Part shown: in pieces, positions 53,483-63,359 of the stretch
How the letters are laid out: each line of letters starts with the position of its first letter
Numbering within the stretch: position 1 is the first letter of the stretch
From: Sphingomonas sp. GM_Shp_1
GTDB lineage: Bacteria; Pseudomonadota; Alphaproteobacteria; Sphingomonadales; Sphingomonadaceae
Assembly (NCBI RefSeq): GCF_026540895.1
Contig: NZ_JALNUR010000004.1
Location: forward strand, 124,001 to 188,000
Direction: 5' to 3'
DNA: 64,000 nucleotides
Made by a program: the position numbers and the translations under genes
The notes under the pieces: generated by a model
What the model was told of the DNA's origin: nothing
What the model saw: the letters and a program-made list of their open reading frames with translations, nothing else
The model's database searches: none

Positions 53483-55624
53483 GTGAAATTTGCAACGATG
53501 GCGGCTGGATGGGTCGCGACGCTGGCGTGTGCGCCCGCCATGGCACAGCCACCCGTCTCCCCGTCCGACCGGATCGAAGAGGATGCTGGTCAAGACAGGG
53601 AAGTCGTCGTCACCGGGCGGGCGCAGCGTCTTTACCGGGTCGATACCACCACGGTCGGAAAGGCCGCCGAAGACCCGCTGAACATCCCGCAGGCGTTGCA
53701 GGTCATCAATTCCGACCTGTTCACGGATCAGGGCGCGCGGGATGCGACCGACATTTACCGCAATATCTCGGGCGTCAGCGCGTTCAGCTATGCCGGGATC
53801 ACCTTTCGCGGCTTTCGGCAGGACCAGTCCTTCTACGACGGTCAGCGCGGCAATCCCTTTATCGGCTTCTCGGTCCCGCAACTGTTCAACATCAGCCGGG
53901 TCGAGGTGCTGAAAGGCCCGGCGGGTCTGTTCTTCGGCCCCGGCTCTCCCGGTGGCATCATCAACTATGTCTCCAAGACACCGAGCGAGGTGAGCACATT
54001 GCGCACGGTTGCGACGCTCGGCAGTTATGACCGGGCGGGCATTTCGTCGGAGGCGACGGGCAAGGTCGATGCGGATGGGATCGTCACCTATCGCATCGGG
54101 GGCTTCTATGAAGCGATGAAGCCCTTTCGCTACAATACGAAGAACAGCGCAATGATCGGCGATGGCGGCTTGTCGTTCCGGACCAATCAGGGCGGCAAGC
54201 TGACCGTCCAGGCGACCGTCTATGACAATTTCCTTCGGGCCAATCGCCTTCGCGGCGTGCCGGTCGACAATGACGGCAATTTTCTGGGCGACATCCGCTG
54301 GAACGCCAATGAGCCGACCGACTTCCTTCATCTGAAGTCGCAGGCCTTTCAGGCGCGCTACGCCACCACGATCGGCGATGCGGTGACGTTCGACGCGGGC
54401 GCCCGCTATTTCGACGCGACCGAGACGCAGCAATATCACGAGCCACGCGGCTTCGTGGCGGGGAGTACCGATCTGGTCGCGCGCGAGTTCCGCGACCAGA
54501 TCCGCAGCGTCGACGGCCTGTCGTTCATGGCGAACGCCACCGCCAAAATTCAGATTGCGGGCATGGTCCACAAGTTCCAGGCCGGTGCCGACTGGTATGA
54601 CGAGACCAGCATCCTCGACTCGCGGATCCTGCGGAACGGGGTCACGCCGCTGTCGCTGAGCAAGCCGGTCTACACCGTCACCGGGCGCGACGTTGCCCGC
54701 GTCGCCGCCCTGCCCTTCGCCGTCACCGATACGCGGACCAAGCGGCAGGGCGGCTATCTTCAGGATCAGATCAGCATCACCGACGCGCTGCTGATCGTCG
54801 GCGGCGTTCGCTATGACCGGTTCGACGATGCCGTGACGACGGCCAACGGCGGACGAACGACGGCAAGCTCGGCCTATCGCGATGGCCGCTTCACCTATCG
54901 CGGCGGGGCGATCTTCAAGCCGCAGGAGCGATTGTCGCTCTACGCAAGCTGGTCCGGCAGCTTCGAGCCGCAAAGCGCCGCCAGCCAGAATGTCGATGCG
55001 GGCGGGCCCTTCGCGCCGGTGACGGGCGGGCAGATCGAAGCGGGGGTCAAGTCGGTGCTGCTGGGCGGGCGGCTTCAGGCCAATGCCGCGATCTACCGGA
55101 TCATCCGGCGCAACCTGCTCCAGGTCGATCCGTCCCAGCCGCCCGTCAACGGCGTGGATCAACTCCGTCCGATCGGCGAAGTGACGAGCAAGGGGTTCGA
55201 GTTCGACCTGTCGACCGACCTGACACCCAATTGGGTGCTGCTGGCCAACTATGCCTATAACGACACGAAGATCACCGGCACGGTGGCGGGACAATCGCTG
55301 ACCAACGCGGTCGGCGATCGCTTCGCCAATGCCCCGCGCCATCAGCTCGGTTTCTGGACACGCTATCAGATCGCGCCGATCGGCACGGCGATCGGCTTCG
55401 GCGGCGAATATCTGTCCAGCCGGATCAGCCTGTCGGGCCAGACGGTGCAACCCTATACGATCTTCGATGCCTCGATCACCAAGAGCCTGGGCATCGCGGA
55501 ATTGATGCTGCGCGTCGATAACCTGTTCGACAAGCGCTATACCGCCTCGGGCTTTTCCGCACAGACGGGCAGCTTTCCCGGCGAGCCGCGCACGCTGCTG
55601 GCGGAATTGCGCCTGCGGCTCTGA
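53483..55624 (+). CDS. TonB-dependent siderophore receptor (ferrichrome-type)
   Basis: A 713-residue outer-membrane ferric-siderophore receptor. It starts at GTG 53483 with AAAGGGGG five bases upstream. The signal peptide is MKFATMAAGWVATLACAPAM, cleaved after AMA. The plug holds DREVVVTGRAQRLYRVDTTT, NIPQALQVINSDLFTDQG, YAGITFRGFRQDQSF and VEVLKGPAGLFFGPGSPGGI, the siderophore-type version. The barrel ends in PRTLLAELRLRL. The Fur-box-like site just upstream supports iron repression. A small gene of unknown function follows after 59 bases. Confidence 0.92.
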   Translation: MKFATMAAGWVATLACAPAMAQPPVSPSDRIEEDAGQDREVVVTGRAQRLYRVDTTTVGKAAEDPLNIPQALQVINSDLFTDQGARDATDIYRNISGVSAFSYAGITFRGFRQDQSFYDGQRGNPFIGFSVPQLFNISRVEVLKGPAGLFFGPGSPGGIINYVSKTPSEVSTLRTVATLGSYDRAGISSEATGKVDADGIVTYRIGGFYEAMKPFRYNTKNSAMIGDGGLSFRTNQGGKLTVQATVYDNFLRANRLRGVPVDNDGNFLGDIRWNANEPTDFLHLKSQAFQARYATTIGDAVTFDAGARYFDATETQQYHEPRGFVAGSTDLVAREFRDQIRSVDGLSFMANATAKIQIAGMVHKFQAGADWYDETSILDSRILRNGVTPLSLSKPVYTVTGRDVARVAALPFAVTDTRTKRQGGYLQDQISITDALLIVGGVRYDRFDDAVTTANGGRTTASSAYRDGRFTYRGGAIFKPQERLSLYASWSGSFEPQSAASQNVDAGGPFAPVTGGQIEAGVKSVLLGGRLQANAAIYRIIRRNLLQVDPSQPPVNGVDQLRPIGEVTSKGFEFDLSTDLTPNWVLLANYAYNDTKITGTVAGQSLTNAVGDRFANAPRHQLGFWTRYQIAPIGTAIGFGGEYLSSRISLSGQTVQPYTIFDASITKSLGIAELMLRVDNLFDKRYTASGFSAQTGSFPGEPRTLLAELRLRL

Positions 55625-55683
55625 TCGACTCGTCCTGCAACTTCCAACGCGCTCCGGCGCTTACACCGGCGATAAGGAGATCG

Positions 55684-55974
55684 GTGTTGGACGACGAATT
55701 CGCGGAGGCCATTGCGGGTAATCTGGCCGCCCATGGCTTCATCATGGAGAATCTGTACGCGCTGCTGCTCGTCGGCGACAAGGACCCGGTGGGCGCCTGT
55801 CGCGCGACGGCGCAGAGCATGTTGCGCGACTTCGGCCGATTGCAGGCGACCGGGGTTCAGGCGATGACCGACGACGAGGTCGGCCGCATCAGGCAACATG
55901 CGCTGGATCGCCTGAAGCGTTTCTGGGACGGCGTGGAATTCCGTCTGGAGAACGCCGAACAAGGCGGGGGATGA
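55684..55974 (+). CDS. Small protein of unknown function downstream of the siderophore receptor
   Basis: A 96-residue, largely helical acidic protein with no signal or membrane segment. Segments such as NLAAHGFIMENLYALLLVG and ALDRLKRFWDGVEFRLEN look like amphipathic helices. AAGGAG lies four bases before GTG 55684 and seven before TTG 55687, so the exact start is open. Its position after the receptor suggests co-transcription. I do not recognise a family. Confidence 0.55.
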   Translation: MLDDEFAEAIAGNLAAHGFIMENLYALLLVGDKDPVGACRATAQSMLRDFGRLQATGVQAMTDDEVGRIRQHALDRLKRFWDGVEFRLENAEQGGG

Positions 55975-56008
55975 CCGCGACCGGTCATCCCCCGTCATCG
56001 ACGTTGGT

Positions 56009-58486
56009 TCAGCGCACGCCGCAACTCACCGGTCCCGGAGGCGCACTGGCGATCCGGATCGACGAGATATCGAGCGTCAGCTTGCCGGAGGTCGCGAGTA
56101 CCCAGGGCCTGGTTACGGCGGCCATGTCCACCCCGCCATCGGCGAAACAGCGCAGCGGGACCGCCAACTGCCGCCATTCGCCGAGCGTTCCCTTGAGCGC
56201 ACCGGTGATCGGCACCGACGCCGCCTTGCCGCCCTCCATGCCCAGACTGACCTCACCCGTGGGTGCCGCCGTCACGCGGTAATCGAGCAACAGGCTCAAC
56301 TGCCCATTGGACTCGCGCGTCACGTCGATCGGCTTGGCCTCCTCGATCGCGGCGCGGGCGGGGCCGCTGCCCGCAAAGATGAAGCGCAGGCTGTCCTCCT
56401 GTGCGGCACGGTCGATACGGCTCTGCTGCACCGCGCCGCTCAGGTCCAGCCGCGCGCCCGCGACGACGCGGCCCCGCACGAACAGGGCATTCTGGTCCCC
56501 CGCCGCAACCGCCGGACGCGCCTCGCTCAGCATCGGCACCGTGCCGCCCTGCGCATAGGTCAGGCCATAGCCGATCGGGAACAGCGGATCGTAGCCGGGG
56601 TCACGCTTGTTCAGGACATATTGGTCGAGCCGCTTGGGCCAGGAGAAGCTGAGCTTGCCGTGGAAATCGTGGCGCGGCTTGCCGTCACGCCCGGCGATCA
56701 GGACATCGGCCACGCCGCCGCCCTCGGTTCCCGGCAGGAAGGCCGCGACGAAGGCGTCCGCCGCATTCAGCTCGGGGTTCACCCAGAGAGGGCGGCCCGA
56801 CAGGAACACCGCGACGACCGGGATACCGGCGGCCTTGAGTTTCTTGAGCAGCGCGAGATCGCTCTTGTCTTCCGGGCTATATTCCAATGTCGGACGGTCG
56901 CCGGTGAATTCCGCATAGGGGGTTTCGCCGAACACCATGATGGCGACGTCGGGCTGGGTCGCATAGCGGCCATCGACCGCCAGCGTCGCCTTGCCGCCGC
57001 TCGCGCGCACCGCCTCGTCGATCCCCGACCAGATGGACTGGCCGTTGGGGAAATTGGCGTTGGTGACGCCCGTCCCCTGCCAGGTGATCGACCAGCCGCC
57101 CGCCTGCTGACCGATATTGTCCGCACCGCGCCCCGCCACCAAGATGTTCGCACCGGGTTTCAGCGGCAGGACGCCGCCATTGTTCTTGAGCAGAACCAGC
57201 GACTCCCGCACCGCCTGACGGGCGATGGCGCGATGCTCGGGTGCGCCGATCAGCTTGAACTGCCCGCTGACGGGCCGAGAGGACGGGCGGCCCGCCTCGA
57301 ACGAACCGGCCAGCATCTTCACCCGCAGGATGCGGCGCACCGCATCGTCCAGACGCGCGGCGGGGATCGTCCCGTCCTTCGCCTCGCGCAGCGTGTTGTC
57401 ATAGAGCTGCTTCCAGCCAGCACCGGAATACATGAACATGTCGAGCCCGGCATTGATCGCCGCCGGGCAATCCTCGTTGCTGCAACCCGGCACCTGCCCA
57501 TGGGCGTTCCAGTCGCCGATGGTAAAGCCGTCAAAGCCCAGCCGGTCCTTCAGCACGCCGGTCAACAGGCTCTTGTTGCCCGTCATCTTGGTGCCGTTCC
57601 AACTAGAGAAGCTGGGCATCACGGTCAGCGCGCCCGCGACCAGGCCGCTGCGATAGCCGGCGGCATGTACGTCGCGCAGCACCTCCTCCGAGACACGTGT
57701 ATCGCCCTGGTCCCGCCCGCCGGTTCCGCCATCGCCCAGGAAATGCTTGATCGACGAGATGACGTGGCCGGGCCTCATGAAGTCGCCGCCGACGCGGCCC
57801 TGAATGCCCTCGACCATCTGTCCGGCATAGGATTCGACGATCGCGGGATCCTCCGAATAGCTTTCATAGGTGCGGCCCCACCGGTCGTCCTGCACCACCG
57901 CGACGGTCGGCGCGAAGCTCCAGTCGATGCCGGTCGCCGCCGTCTCCGCCGCCGTCGCCGCGCCGATCTTACGGATCAGCTCAGGGTCGCGCGCCGCACC
58001 CAGCCCGATATTGTGCGGGAACAGCGTCGCGCCGACGATATTGTTCGCGCCGTGCACCGCGTCGGTACCCCAGATCAACGGCACCTGCGGGCGACCGTCG
58101 CTGCGCTTCATCGAGGCGTCCCAAAAGGCATCGAATAGCTTCAGCCATTCGGGCGCGGGCGCGAATTCATCGTTATTGGGCGCGGAATTGCCGCCGTTCA
58201 GGATCGAGCCGAGCTTATAGGTCTCCAGGTCCTTGGGCGTGATCGAGGCGATGTCGACCTGGATCAGCTGCCCCACCTTGTCCTCGACGCTCATCCGCGA
58301 CAGGATTTGCTCGACCCGCGCTTCGACCTTGGCATCGCGCTGGCGCTTCAGGGGCAGCTTGGGCCAGAGATCGGGATGCGCCACCGCCGTGGCGTCGGGC
58401 GCGACGGGGGCCGCCTGCTGTCCGATCGCGCCACTGCTCAGGGCGGTCGCGGCCACGATCATGGCCAGGCTCCGGGGAAACGCCAT
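56009..58486 (-). CDS. GH3-family beta-glucosidase, exported
   Basis: An 825-residue glycoside hydrolase releasing glucose from beta-glucosides or cello-oligosaccharides. The ATG 58486 has GGAGAG eight bases upstream; a TTG at 58492 is a poor alternative. The signal peptide ends near SSGAIGQ. The N-terminal barrel shows VPLIWGTDAVHGANNIVGAT, SIKHFLGDGGTGGRDQGDTR and the nucleophile region GFDGFTIGDWNAHGQVPGC. AGLDMFMYSGAGWKQLYDNT and LVLLKNNGGVLPLKPGANIL open the second domain. From about residue 670 comes an extra beta-sandwich that may bind carbohydrate. This fits the ExoP/BglX-like subgroup. Confidence 0.92.
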   Translation of the reverse strand: MAFPRSLAMIVAATALSSGAIGQQAAPVAPDATAVAHPDLWPKLPLKRQRDAKVEARVEQILSRMSVEDKVGQLIQVDIASITPKDLETYKLGSILNGGNSAPNNDEFAPAPEWLKLFDAFWDASMKRSDGRPQVPLIWGTDAVHGANNIVGATLFPHNIGLGAARDPELIRKIGAATAAETAATGIDWSFAPTVAVVQDDRWGRTYESYSEDPAIVESYAGQMVEGIQGRVGGDFMRPGHVISSIKHFLGDGGTGGRDQGDTRVSEEVLRDVHAAGYRSGLVAGALTVMPSFSSWNGTKMTGNKSLLTGVLKDRLGFDGFTIGDWNAHGQVPGCSNEDCPAAINAGLDMFMYSGAGWKQLYDNTLREAKDGTIPAARLDDAVRRILRVKMLAGSFEAGRPSSRPVSGQFKLIGAPEHRAIARQAVRESLVLLKNNGGVLPLKPGANILVAGRGADNIGQQAGGWSITWQGTGVTNANFPNGQSIWSGIDEAVRASGGKATLAVDGRYATQPDVAIMVFGETPYAEFTGDRPTLEYSPEDKSDLALLKKLKAAGIPVVAVFLSGRPLWVNPELNAADAFVAAFLPGTEGGGVADVLIAGRDGKPRHDFHGKLSFSWPKRLDQYVLNKRDPGYDPLFPIGYGLTYAQGGTVPMLSEARPAVAAGDQNALFVRGRVVAGARLDLSGAVQQSRIDRAAQEDSLRFIFAGSGPARAAIEEAKPIDVTRESNGQLSLLLDYRVTAAPTGEVSLGMEGGKAASVPITGALKGTLGEWRQLAVPLRCFADGGVDMAAVTRPWVLATSGKLTLDISSIRIASAPPGPVSCGVR

Positions 58487-58641
58487 CGTCAAATCTCTCC
58501 TATCGCTTTTCCCCGCCGTGCCGGTTTCATGACGAAACTGTCAACAAGGCAAATCCGGCAGAGGATTCTGATTGCACCGGATCGCGACGGAGTTAGCAAT
58601 CCGGGTGGGACAAGACGAACAATGTCCCTTCAGGAGAGACG

Positions 58642-59757
58642 ATGCGTCGTAGCCTAATCCCCGCCAGCCTGTTGCTGTTGACCGGCCTGCCTGCCGCTTC
58701 GCAGGTTCGAACCGATCCGCAGGGCGCGATCCGGCCCCTGGCGGCGGAAGCACCGGTGGGGCGTCCCCTGCCCCTCCATGTCGGCGGACGCGTGGTCGAT
58801 GGCAAAAGCTATCGTCGGCAATGGCCCGGCACCTATTGGGAGGGAGCGTTCCGGGGCCCCGCCGTCGATCTGGGGATTGGGCCGGGTGCCGTCTCGCTTC
58901 GTATCGCGATCGACGGCGGTGCGCCTGCATCGCTCGTCCGTCCAGGGCCCGGCCTGTATCGTCTCACCGCCCAAGGTGCTGGCGAGCACCGCATCCGCGT
59001 CGAGGTGGTCAGCGAAAGTCAGGCGGGGCCGACCGAGTTTCGCGGCCTGTTCGCCCCCGGCGGCACGACGCCGCTCCCTGCCCCGCGTCCGCGTGTCCGA
59101 CAGATCGAGTTCATCGGGGACTCCCATACGGTCGGCTATGGAAACACCTCGACCACCCGGCAATGCAGCCAGGACGCCATTTGGGAGACGACGAACACCT
59201 CGCTCGGCCCAGCGGGCGTGACGGCGGCGGGCTATGACGCGGACTATCAGATCAACGCCATTTCTGGCCGGGGGATCGTGCGCAACTATGGCGGCTTTGC
59301 CGCGCCAACGCTGCCGGAGGCCTATCCCTTCGCCCTGTTCAACTCCAAGATCGCGGCGAGTTCTCCGGGCTGGAACCCGCAGATCGTCGTCATCGCCCTG
59401 GGCACCAACGACTTCACCACGCCGTTGAAGGCCGGGGAACGCTGGCCCGATCGCGATGCGCTGCACCGCGATTTCGAGGACCGCTATGTCGCCTTCGTCC
59501 ATGACCTGCGGCGCAAATACCCCAAGGCCTATTTCGTCCTCTGGGCAACCGACCTGGCCGATGGCGAGATCGCGGTCGAGGTCGGCAAGGTCACCGACCG
59601 GCTAAGGAACGAAGGCGAACGACGGATCAGCTTCGTGCCGGTGAAGGGCTTGTCCTTCCGGGGATGCGGCTCCCACCCCAACACCGGGGACGACCGCGCC
59701 ATCGCGGCGGCGATCGCCCAGGCGGTGGATGCCGTACCCGGCGTCTGGGGGCGTTGA
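58642..59757 (+). CDS. SGNH-type carbohydrate esterase (CE2-like acetylesterase)
   Basis: A 371-residue exported esterase. AGGAG is five bases before ATG 58642. The signal is MRRSLIPASLLLLTGLPAAS. An N-terminal beta-sandwich (YWEGAFRGPAVDLGIGPGAV) precedes the SGNH domain, as in CE2 acetyl-xylan esterases. The nucleophile block is FIGDSHTVGYGN, the third block has ALGTNDFTTPL, and the histidine lies in GCGSHPNTGDD. It should remove acetyl groups from xylan or glucans. It diverges from the GH3 gene, which suggests joint induction. Confidence 0.85.
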   Translation: MRRSLIPASLLLLTGLPAASQVRTDPQGAIRPLAAEAPVGRPLPLHVGGRVVDGKSYRRQWPGTYWEGAFRGPAVDLGIGPGAVSLRIAIDGGAPASLVRPGPGLYRLTAQGAGEHRIRVEVVSESQAGPTEFRGLFAPGGTTPLPAPRPRVRQIEFIGDSHTVGYGNTSTTRQCSQDAIWETTNTSLGPAGVTAAGYDADYQINAISGRGIVRNYGGFAAPTLPEAYPFALFNSKIAASSPGWNPQIVVIALGTNDFTTPLKAGERWPDRDALHRDFEDRYVAFVHDLRRKYPKAYFVLWATDLADGEIAVEVGKVTDRLRNEGERRISFVPVKGLSFRGCGSHPNTGDDRAIAAAIAQAVDAVPGVWGR

Positions 59758-59762
59758 GAGGG

Positions 59763-62700
59763 TCAAAGATCGACGGCGTAGAGGGAATGGTGCGTCAGGA
59801 CGAACAAACGTCCGGCACCGTCCTTGTCCATCACCAGTTGCAGGGGGCGCTCGGGCATGTCGATCCGCCGTAGCAATCGGCCGTCCGGCGCATAGACGAA
59901 CACCTGTCCGTTCGCGACATAGAAATTGCCCGCCGCATCGCGCGCCACGCTCTCCCCGCCCCGTTCGGCCAGCACGCGGAAATCGGTGACCGTGCCGTTC
60001 GCCCCGACCCGTCCGGCATAGGTCCGGTTCTCGGACTCGTTGGTGACGACGACCTCGCCGCCGCTGGGCGCGGATGCGAAGCCATGGGCATCCAGCGTAT
60101 CCGACCAGCGCCAGCCCCGGTGATCGTCCGGCCCCTGGTTCCATACGCGGAAGGCCGGAAGCACCAGCGAACCATCGGGCGAGACATATTCCTGCGCCTT
60201 GGCCTCGCCCATCTTGGCCATGAACAGGTCCGCCATGGTCGGATAGGCATAGCTTTTCGGGTCGATCCGGTCGGCGAACTCGCCATTGGCCCAGACATTG
60301 ACCGGCAGCAGCGTCGTCGCCCCCTGATGCGGACGCGCCGGCGTCGGCGGAATGACCGTGACCGCCGCCGGGCGGGCGGGATCGATGCTGTACACCGTGC
60401 CGTCACGTCCCGCCGAGGACAGGACCAGCAATCGCCCGGATCGATCGACCGCCAGATTGACCGCGTCGAGCGGCGCATCGGCGACGACGTTCAGCCCCTC
60501 CTCCGTCGACCAGCCATAGATGCGCTGAAAGAAGCGATCGATGAAATAGAGCCTGCCCTTGGCATCCATCGCGCCTCCCGCGATCGAGTAGAAGCCGTCC
60601 GCCAGCTTGCGAACGCCGGGCGACACCGGCACGGCGGACTGGGTCGCCGCCGTTGGAGGCGCGGGCGGCACGTCCAGGCTGGCGAACTCGCGCTCGCGCA
60701 CCCCGGTCTGGCGGGTCATGTCCTTGATCGCGTTCTCGAAGGGATATTTGCTGGCGCGGATGAAGGTCCCGCACCCCTTTTCGTCGCAACTGGCAAAGCC
60801 GCTCTCGGCATTCACATGGACGTTGCGGAAACGGATATCACCCGAGCCGTAGAGCCTGACCGCCGCATCCATCGGCTTGGCGGTGCGCGTCACGCGATAG
60901 CCATGGTAATTGGCGAACAGGATGTTGCGGCTGTGGCGGAATTCGGTCGAGACGGCATTGACCCCGTCGCGGACCTCCTGTTCGGTCTGGGGCGCCAGAA
61001 ACTCCCAGTTCGCGACGTGATCCAGCACGATCTCGGCGCGGTAGTGATGCTCGGCCGAAAGCTGATAGACATGCCCCGGCGTCGTGGTGTTCGAGACATG
61101 AAAGCCCGCCGACGCCAGCGTATTGGGCGACCATAGCGCATTGAACGTACCCCCGCCCCCGTCCGTCACCCAGATGCTGGGATATTGTCCGTCGAACCGC
61201 GCGCGATCGCTGCCGAAGCCGATCGGGCTGCCGGGCGTCAGCACGGTGCCGCCACCACCCTGGATCTTCACATCATCCACCAGCGACGCCTCGCCCGCCT
61301 TCCACAGCAGCGCGGTCGCTCGCGGATTGACGCCGCCGGTCCACAGCCCGACGCCGGAGATCACCCCCGCCCCACCCTTCGCACTCTCGATCAGCGCGCG
61401 GGCGGAACCGACCCCGCGATAGGCGGGCGAGTCGTCGGCCAGATAGATATGCGTCAGGCTGGGGTGCAGCGCGATCAGAACGCTGTCGGGCCGCAGCTTC
61501 AGCGTATCGCTGACCCGATAGCGCCCCATCGGCAGGTAGAGCACCCGATGCATGTCGATCGCGCGTTGCAGCGCGGCGGTGTCGTCGGTCGTGTCGTCGC
61601 CCTTGACGCCTAGGTCACGGACATTGGCCCAGGCGTTCACGGCGGGCAGCGCGGGGATGGCGGGACGGGGCCGGGCGGGTGCCTTGGCCAGCGGCATCAT
61701 CCGCACATCCGTCGCGAAGTCGCCCATCTGGCCCAGCGCCGGAACCTTCAGGCCGTAGGAGAAGTCCGCCACGCGGTAGCGCGCTCCCGCACCTTTCACC
61801 GTCCGGCCGCTGTCGCGGAACCGTGCGAAGACCGGCGTCGCGATCCCCACCGCATCGTCGAACCCGATCTGCGTGAACACGCTCTTTTCCGACGAGATCA
61901 GTACGCCCGCATCGCGGACATTCTCGAACCGCACCTGCTTGCCCCAGAGCGAATCCGAATAACCGCGATCGATCTCGATTCCGACCGGGGTGTCGCGGAT
62001 CGCGACGTTGACCAGCGTCAGGTCGACCTCATGTTCCCGGATCGCCGCCTCGCGCTGCCCGATGAAATCGGAGTCGATCAACGTGAACTGCCATGCGGGC
62101 GAGGTCTTCTCGGTAACGATACCATATCGTCCCCCGAAAAAACGCAGGCCTTGGGCAGCGTTCCCCGCCTGATAGATACCGGCGAAGCCCGATCCCAGAT
62201 GGAAGTCGACATGGCGCAGATAGCCATGCTGGGCGACGCGGAAGCGCACCGCCACCGCGCCGGCATTCCCCTCTCCGACACGAAAATCGATATTGGCCAG
62301 CGCGGAGTAGAAGGTGGTCGAGGTCGCGTCGAACAGGCTTTCGTCGAACGGCACCGTCGTCGGCACCGGCACCGGCGGCTTGCCCGCGCGATACTGGTCC
62401 TCGCCTGCGAAGGTCAGCATGGCGGCGATACCCGATCCGAAACCCGGCGTGGCATCCCCCAGCAGGATTTCGGGCCGGGTTGCGCCGACGCCGAATATCC
62501 GCACGCCCGAGCGCAGGATGATCGTGCGGCTGATCCGGTATCGACCGGACGGCAGGAAGACGATGCCGCCATGGCCGCTCTCCGCCGCCGCATCGATGCC
62601 CTGCTGGATCGCCGCGCTATCGTCGGCGCGGCCATCGCCCACGCCATGGATCGTCACCGCCTGCGGATCGGACGGGGCGGTTCTATAAACCGATTTCGAG

Positions 62701-62780
62701 GATTGTGCCGCGGCCGGTGTCGCCATCGACGGCGCGAACGCCATCACCACCGCCGCGCCGAGCAGCCAGTTCGCTTTCAT
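59763..62780 (-). CDS. Large exported protein: two pectate-lyase-3-like beta-helices and a beta-propeller
   Basis: A 1005-residue protein of unknown activity. The signal is MKANWLLGAAVVMAFAPSMA. Domain 1 (about 40-330) starts with VGDGRADDSAAIQQGIDAAA and FLPSGRYRISRTIILRSGVR, the Pectate_lyase_3/GH55 pattern. Domain 2 (about 385-690) repeats it: LGVKGDDTTDDTAALQRAID, YLPMGRYRVSDTLKLRPDSV. From about 730 to the end are strands such as LYFIDRFFQRIYGWSTEEGL, LAVDRSGRLLVLSSAG and FYVANGQVFVYAPDGRLLRR, typical of an SMP-30/NHL-like propeller. Tandem GH55-like helices suggest a beta-1,3-glucanase or uronan lyase. Its convergent partner is the CE2-type esterase, with stops five bases apart. Confidence 0.75.
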   Translation of the reverse strand: MKANWLLGAAVVMAFAPSMATPAAAQSSKSVYRTAPSDPQAVTIHGVGDGRADDSAAIQQGIDAAAESGHGGIVFLPSGRYRISRTIILRSGVRIFGVGATRPEILLGDATPGFGSGIAAMLTFAGEDQYRAGKPPVPVPTTVPFDESLFDATSTTFYSALANIDFRVGEGNAGAVAVRFRVAQHGYLRHVDFHLGSGFAGIYQAGNAAQGLRFFGGRYGIVTEKTSPAWQFTLIDSDFIGQREAAIREHEVDLTLVNVAIRDTPVGIEIDRGYSDSLWGKQVRFENVRDAGVLISSEKSVFTQIGFDDAVGIATPVFARFRDSGRTVKGAGARYRVADFSYGLKVPALGQMGDFATDVRMMPLAKAPARPRPAIPALPAVNAWANVRDLGVKGDDTTDDTAALQRAIDMHRVLYLPMGRYRVSDTLKLRPDSVLIALHPSLTHIYLADDSPAYRGVGSARALIESAKGGAGVISGVGLWTGGVNPRATALLWKAGEASLVDDVKIQGGGGTVLTPGSPIGFGSDRARFDGQYPSIWVTDGGGGTFNALWSPNTLASAGFHVSNTTTPGHVYQLSAEHHYRAEIVLDHVANWEFLAPQTEQEVRDGVNAVSTEFRHSRNILFANYHGYRVTRTAKPMDAAVRLYGSGDIRFRNVHVNAESGFASCDEKGCGTFIRASKYPFENAIKDMTRQTGVREREFASLDVPPAPPTAATQSAVPVSPGVRKLADGFYSIAGGAMDAKGRLYFIDRFFQRIYGWSTEEGLNVVADAPLDAVNLAVDRSGRLLVLSSAGRDGTVYSIDPARPAAVTVIPPTPARPHQGATTLLPVNVWANGEFADRIDPKSYAYPTMADLFMAKMGEAKAQEYVSPDGSLVLPAFRVWNQGPDDHRGWRWSDTLDAHGFASAPSGGEVVVTNESENRTYAGRVGANGTVTDFRVLAERGGESVARDAAGNFYVANGQVFVYAPDGRLLRRIDMPERPLQLVMDKDGAGRLFVLTHHSLYAVDL

Positions 62781-62852
62781 GGTCCTCTCCCTGTTTCGGC
62801 CTCATCGTAACCGCCGGGCCGTCGACGTCGCCAAACTGGATCAAGCCCGATG

Positions 62853-63119
62853 TCAGGCGTGGAGGCTGAGCGTCTGTGCCGCGATCGCCACCTGGGTCCG
62901 GTTGCGCACGTTCAGCTTGCGCATCAGCGCGGTCATGTGCGCCTTCACCGTCGCCTCGGCGATGCCCAGGTCGAACGCGATCTGCTTGTTGAGCAGGCCC
63001 GAATGAACGCCGCGCAGGACCTTCATCTGGGTCGGAGTCAATTGTGCGAGTGCCGCCGCCATCGGTGCGGTAAGGCCCGGACTTGCGGGCTGACGGGCGA
63101 TCGAGTGCATCCCTTCCAT
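62853..63119 (-). CDS. Stand-alone LuxR-type helix-turn-helix regulator
   Basis: An 88-residue DNA-binding protein made almost entirely of a GerE/LuxR domain: LAQLTPTQMKVLRGVHSGLL, NKQIAFDLGIAEATVKAHMT and ALMRKLNVRNRTQVAIAAQT. There is no receiver or ligand domain. GGAGG six bases before ATG 63119 fixes the start; the frame upstream is open but without a domain. It might bind constitutively or respond to another protein. It lies 72 bases upstream of the beta-helix/propeller gene on the same strand and may be co-transcribed with it. Confidence 0.8.
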   Translation of the reverse strand: MEGMHSIARQPASPGLTAPMAAALAQLTPTQMKVLRGVHSGLLNKQIAFDLGIAEATVKAHMTALMRKLNVRNRTQVAIAAQTLSLHA

Positions 63120-63359
63120 CGTCATCCTCCATGTGGCCCGTCGGGCCATCGGTTGCCGGTCATTCATGCCGACATGATCCGATCATCCCCGAACGCGCTC
63201 CATTTGGACGGATTCGGTTGGACAGGTTTTCACCATGCGCCCGGATGTTGCTTGTTATCAAGCCCTTTTCTATTGCCGGATCGCAAAAACCTGTCGTACA
63301 ACTCCGCCAGAGCCATGGGCAGGTGAACGCACCGCCCCAATGCCGAAGGAGGGGTGTCG

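Noticed and set aside
53468..55450. 660-codon frame opposite the second siderophore receptor
   Set aside because: Shadow created by high GC at third positions of the real gene; no recognisable domain.
63222..63294. Inverted repeat ACAGGTTTT ... AAAACCTGT before the permease
   Set aside because: The two 9-base arms are 55 bases apart and do not resemble the GntR consensus I know, so I do not call an operator.
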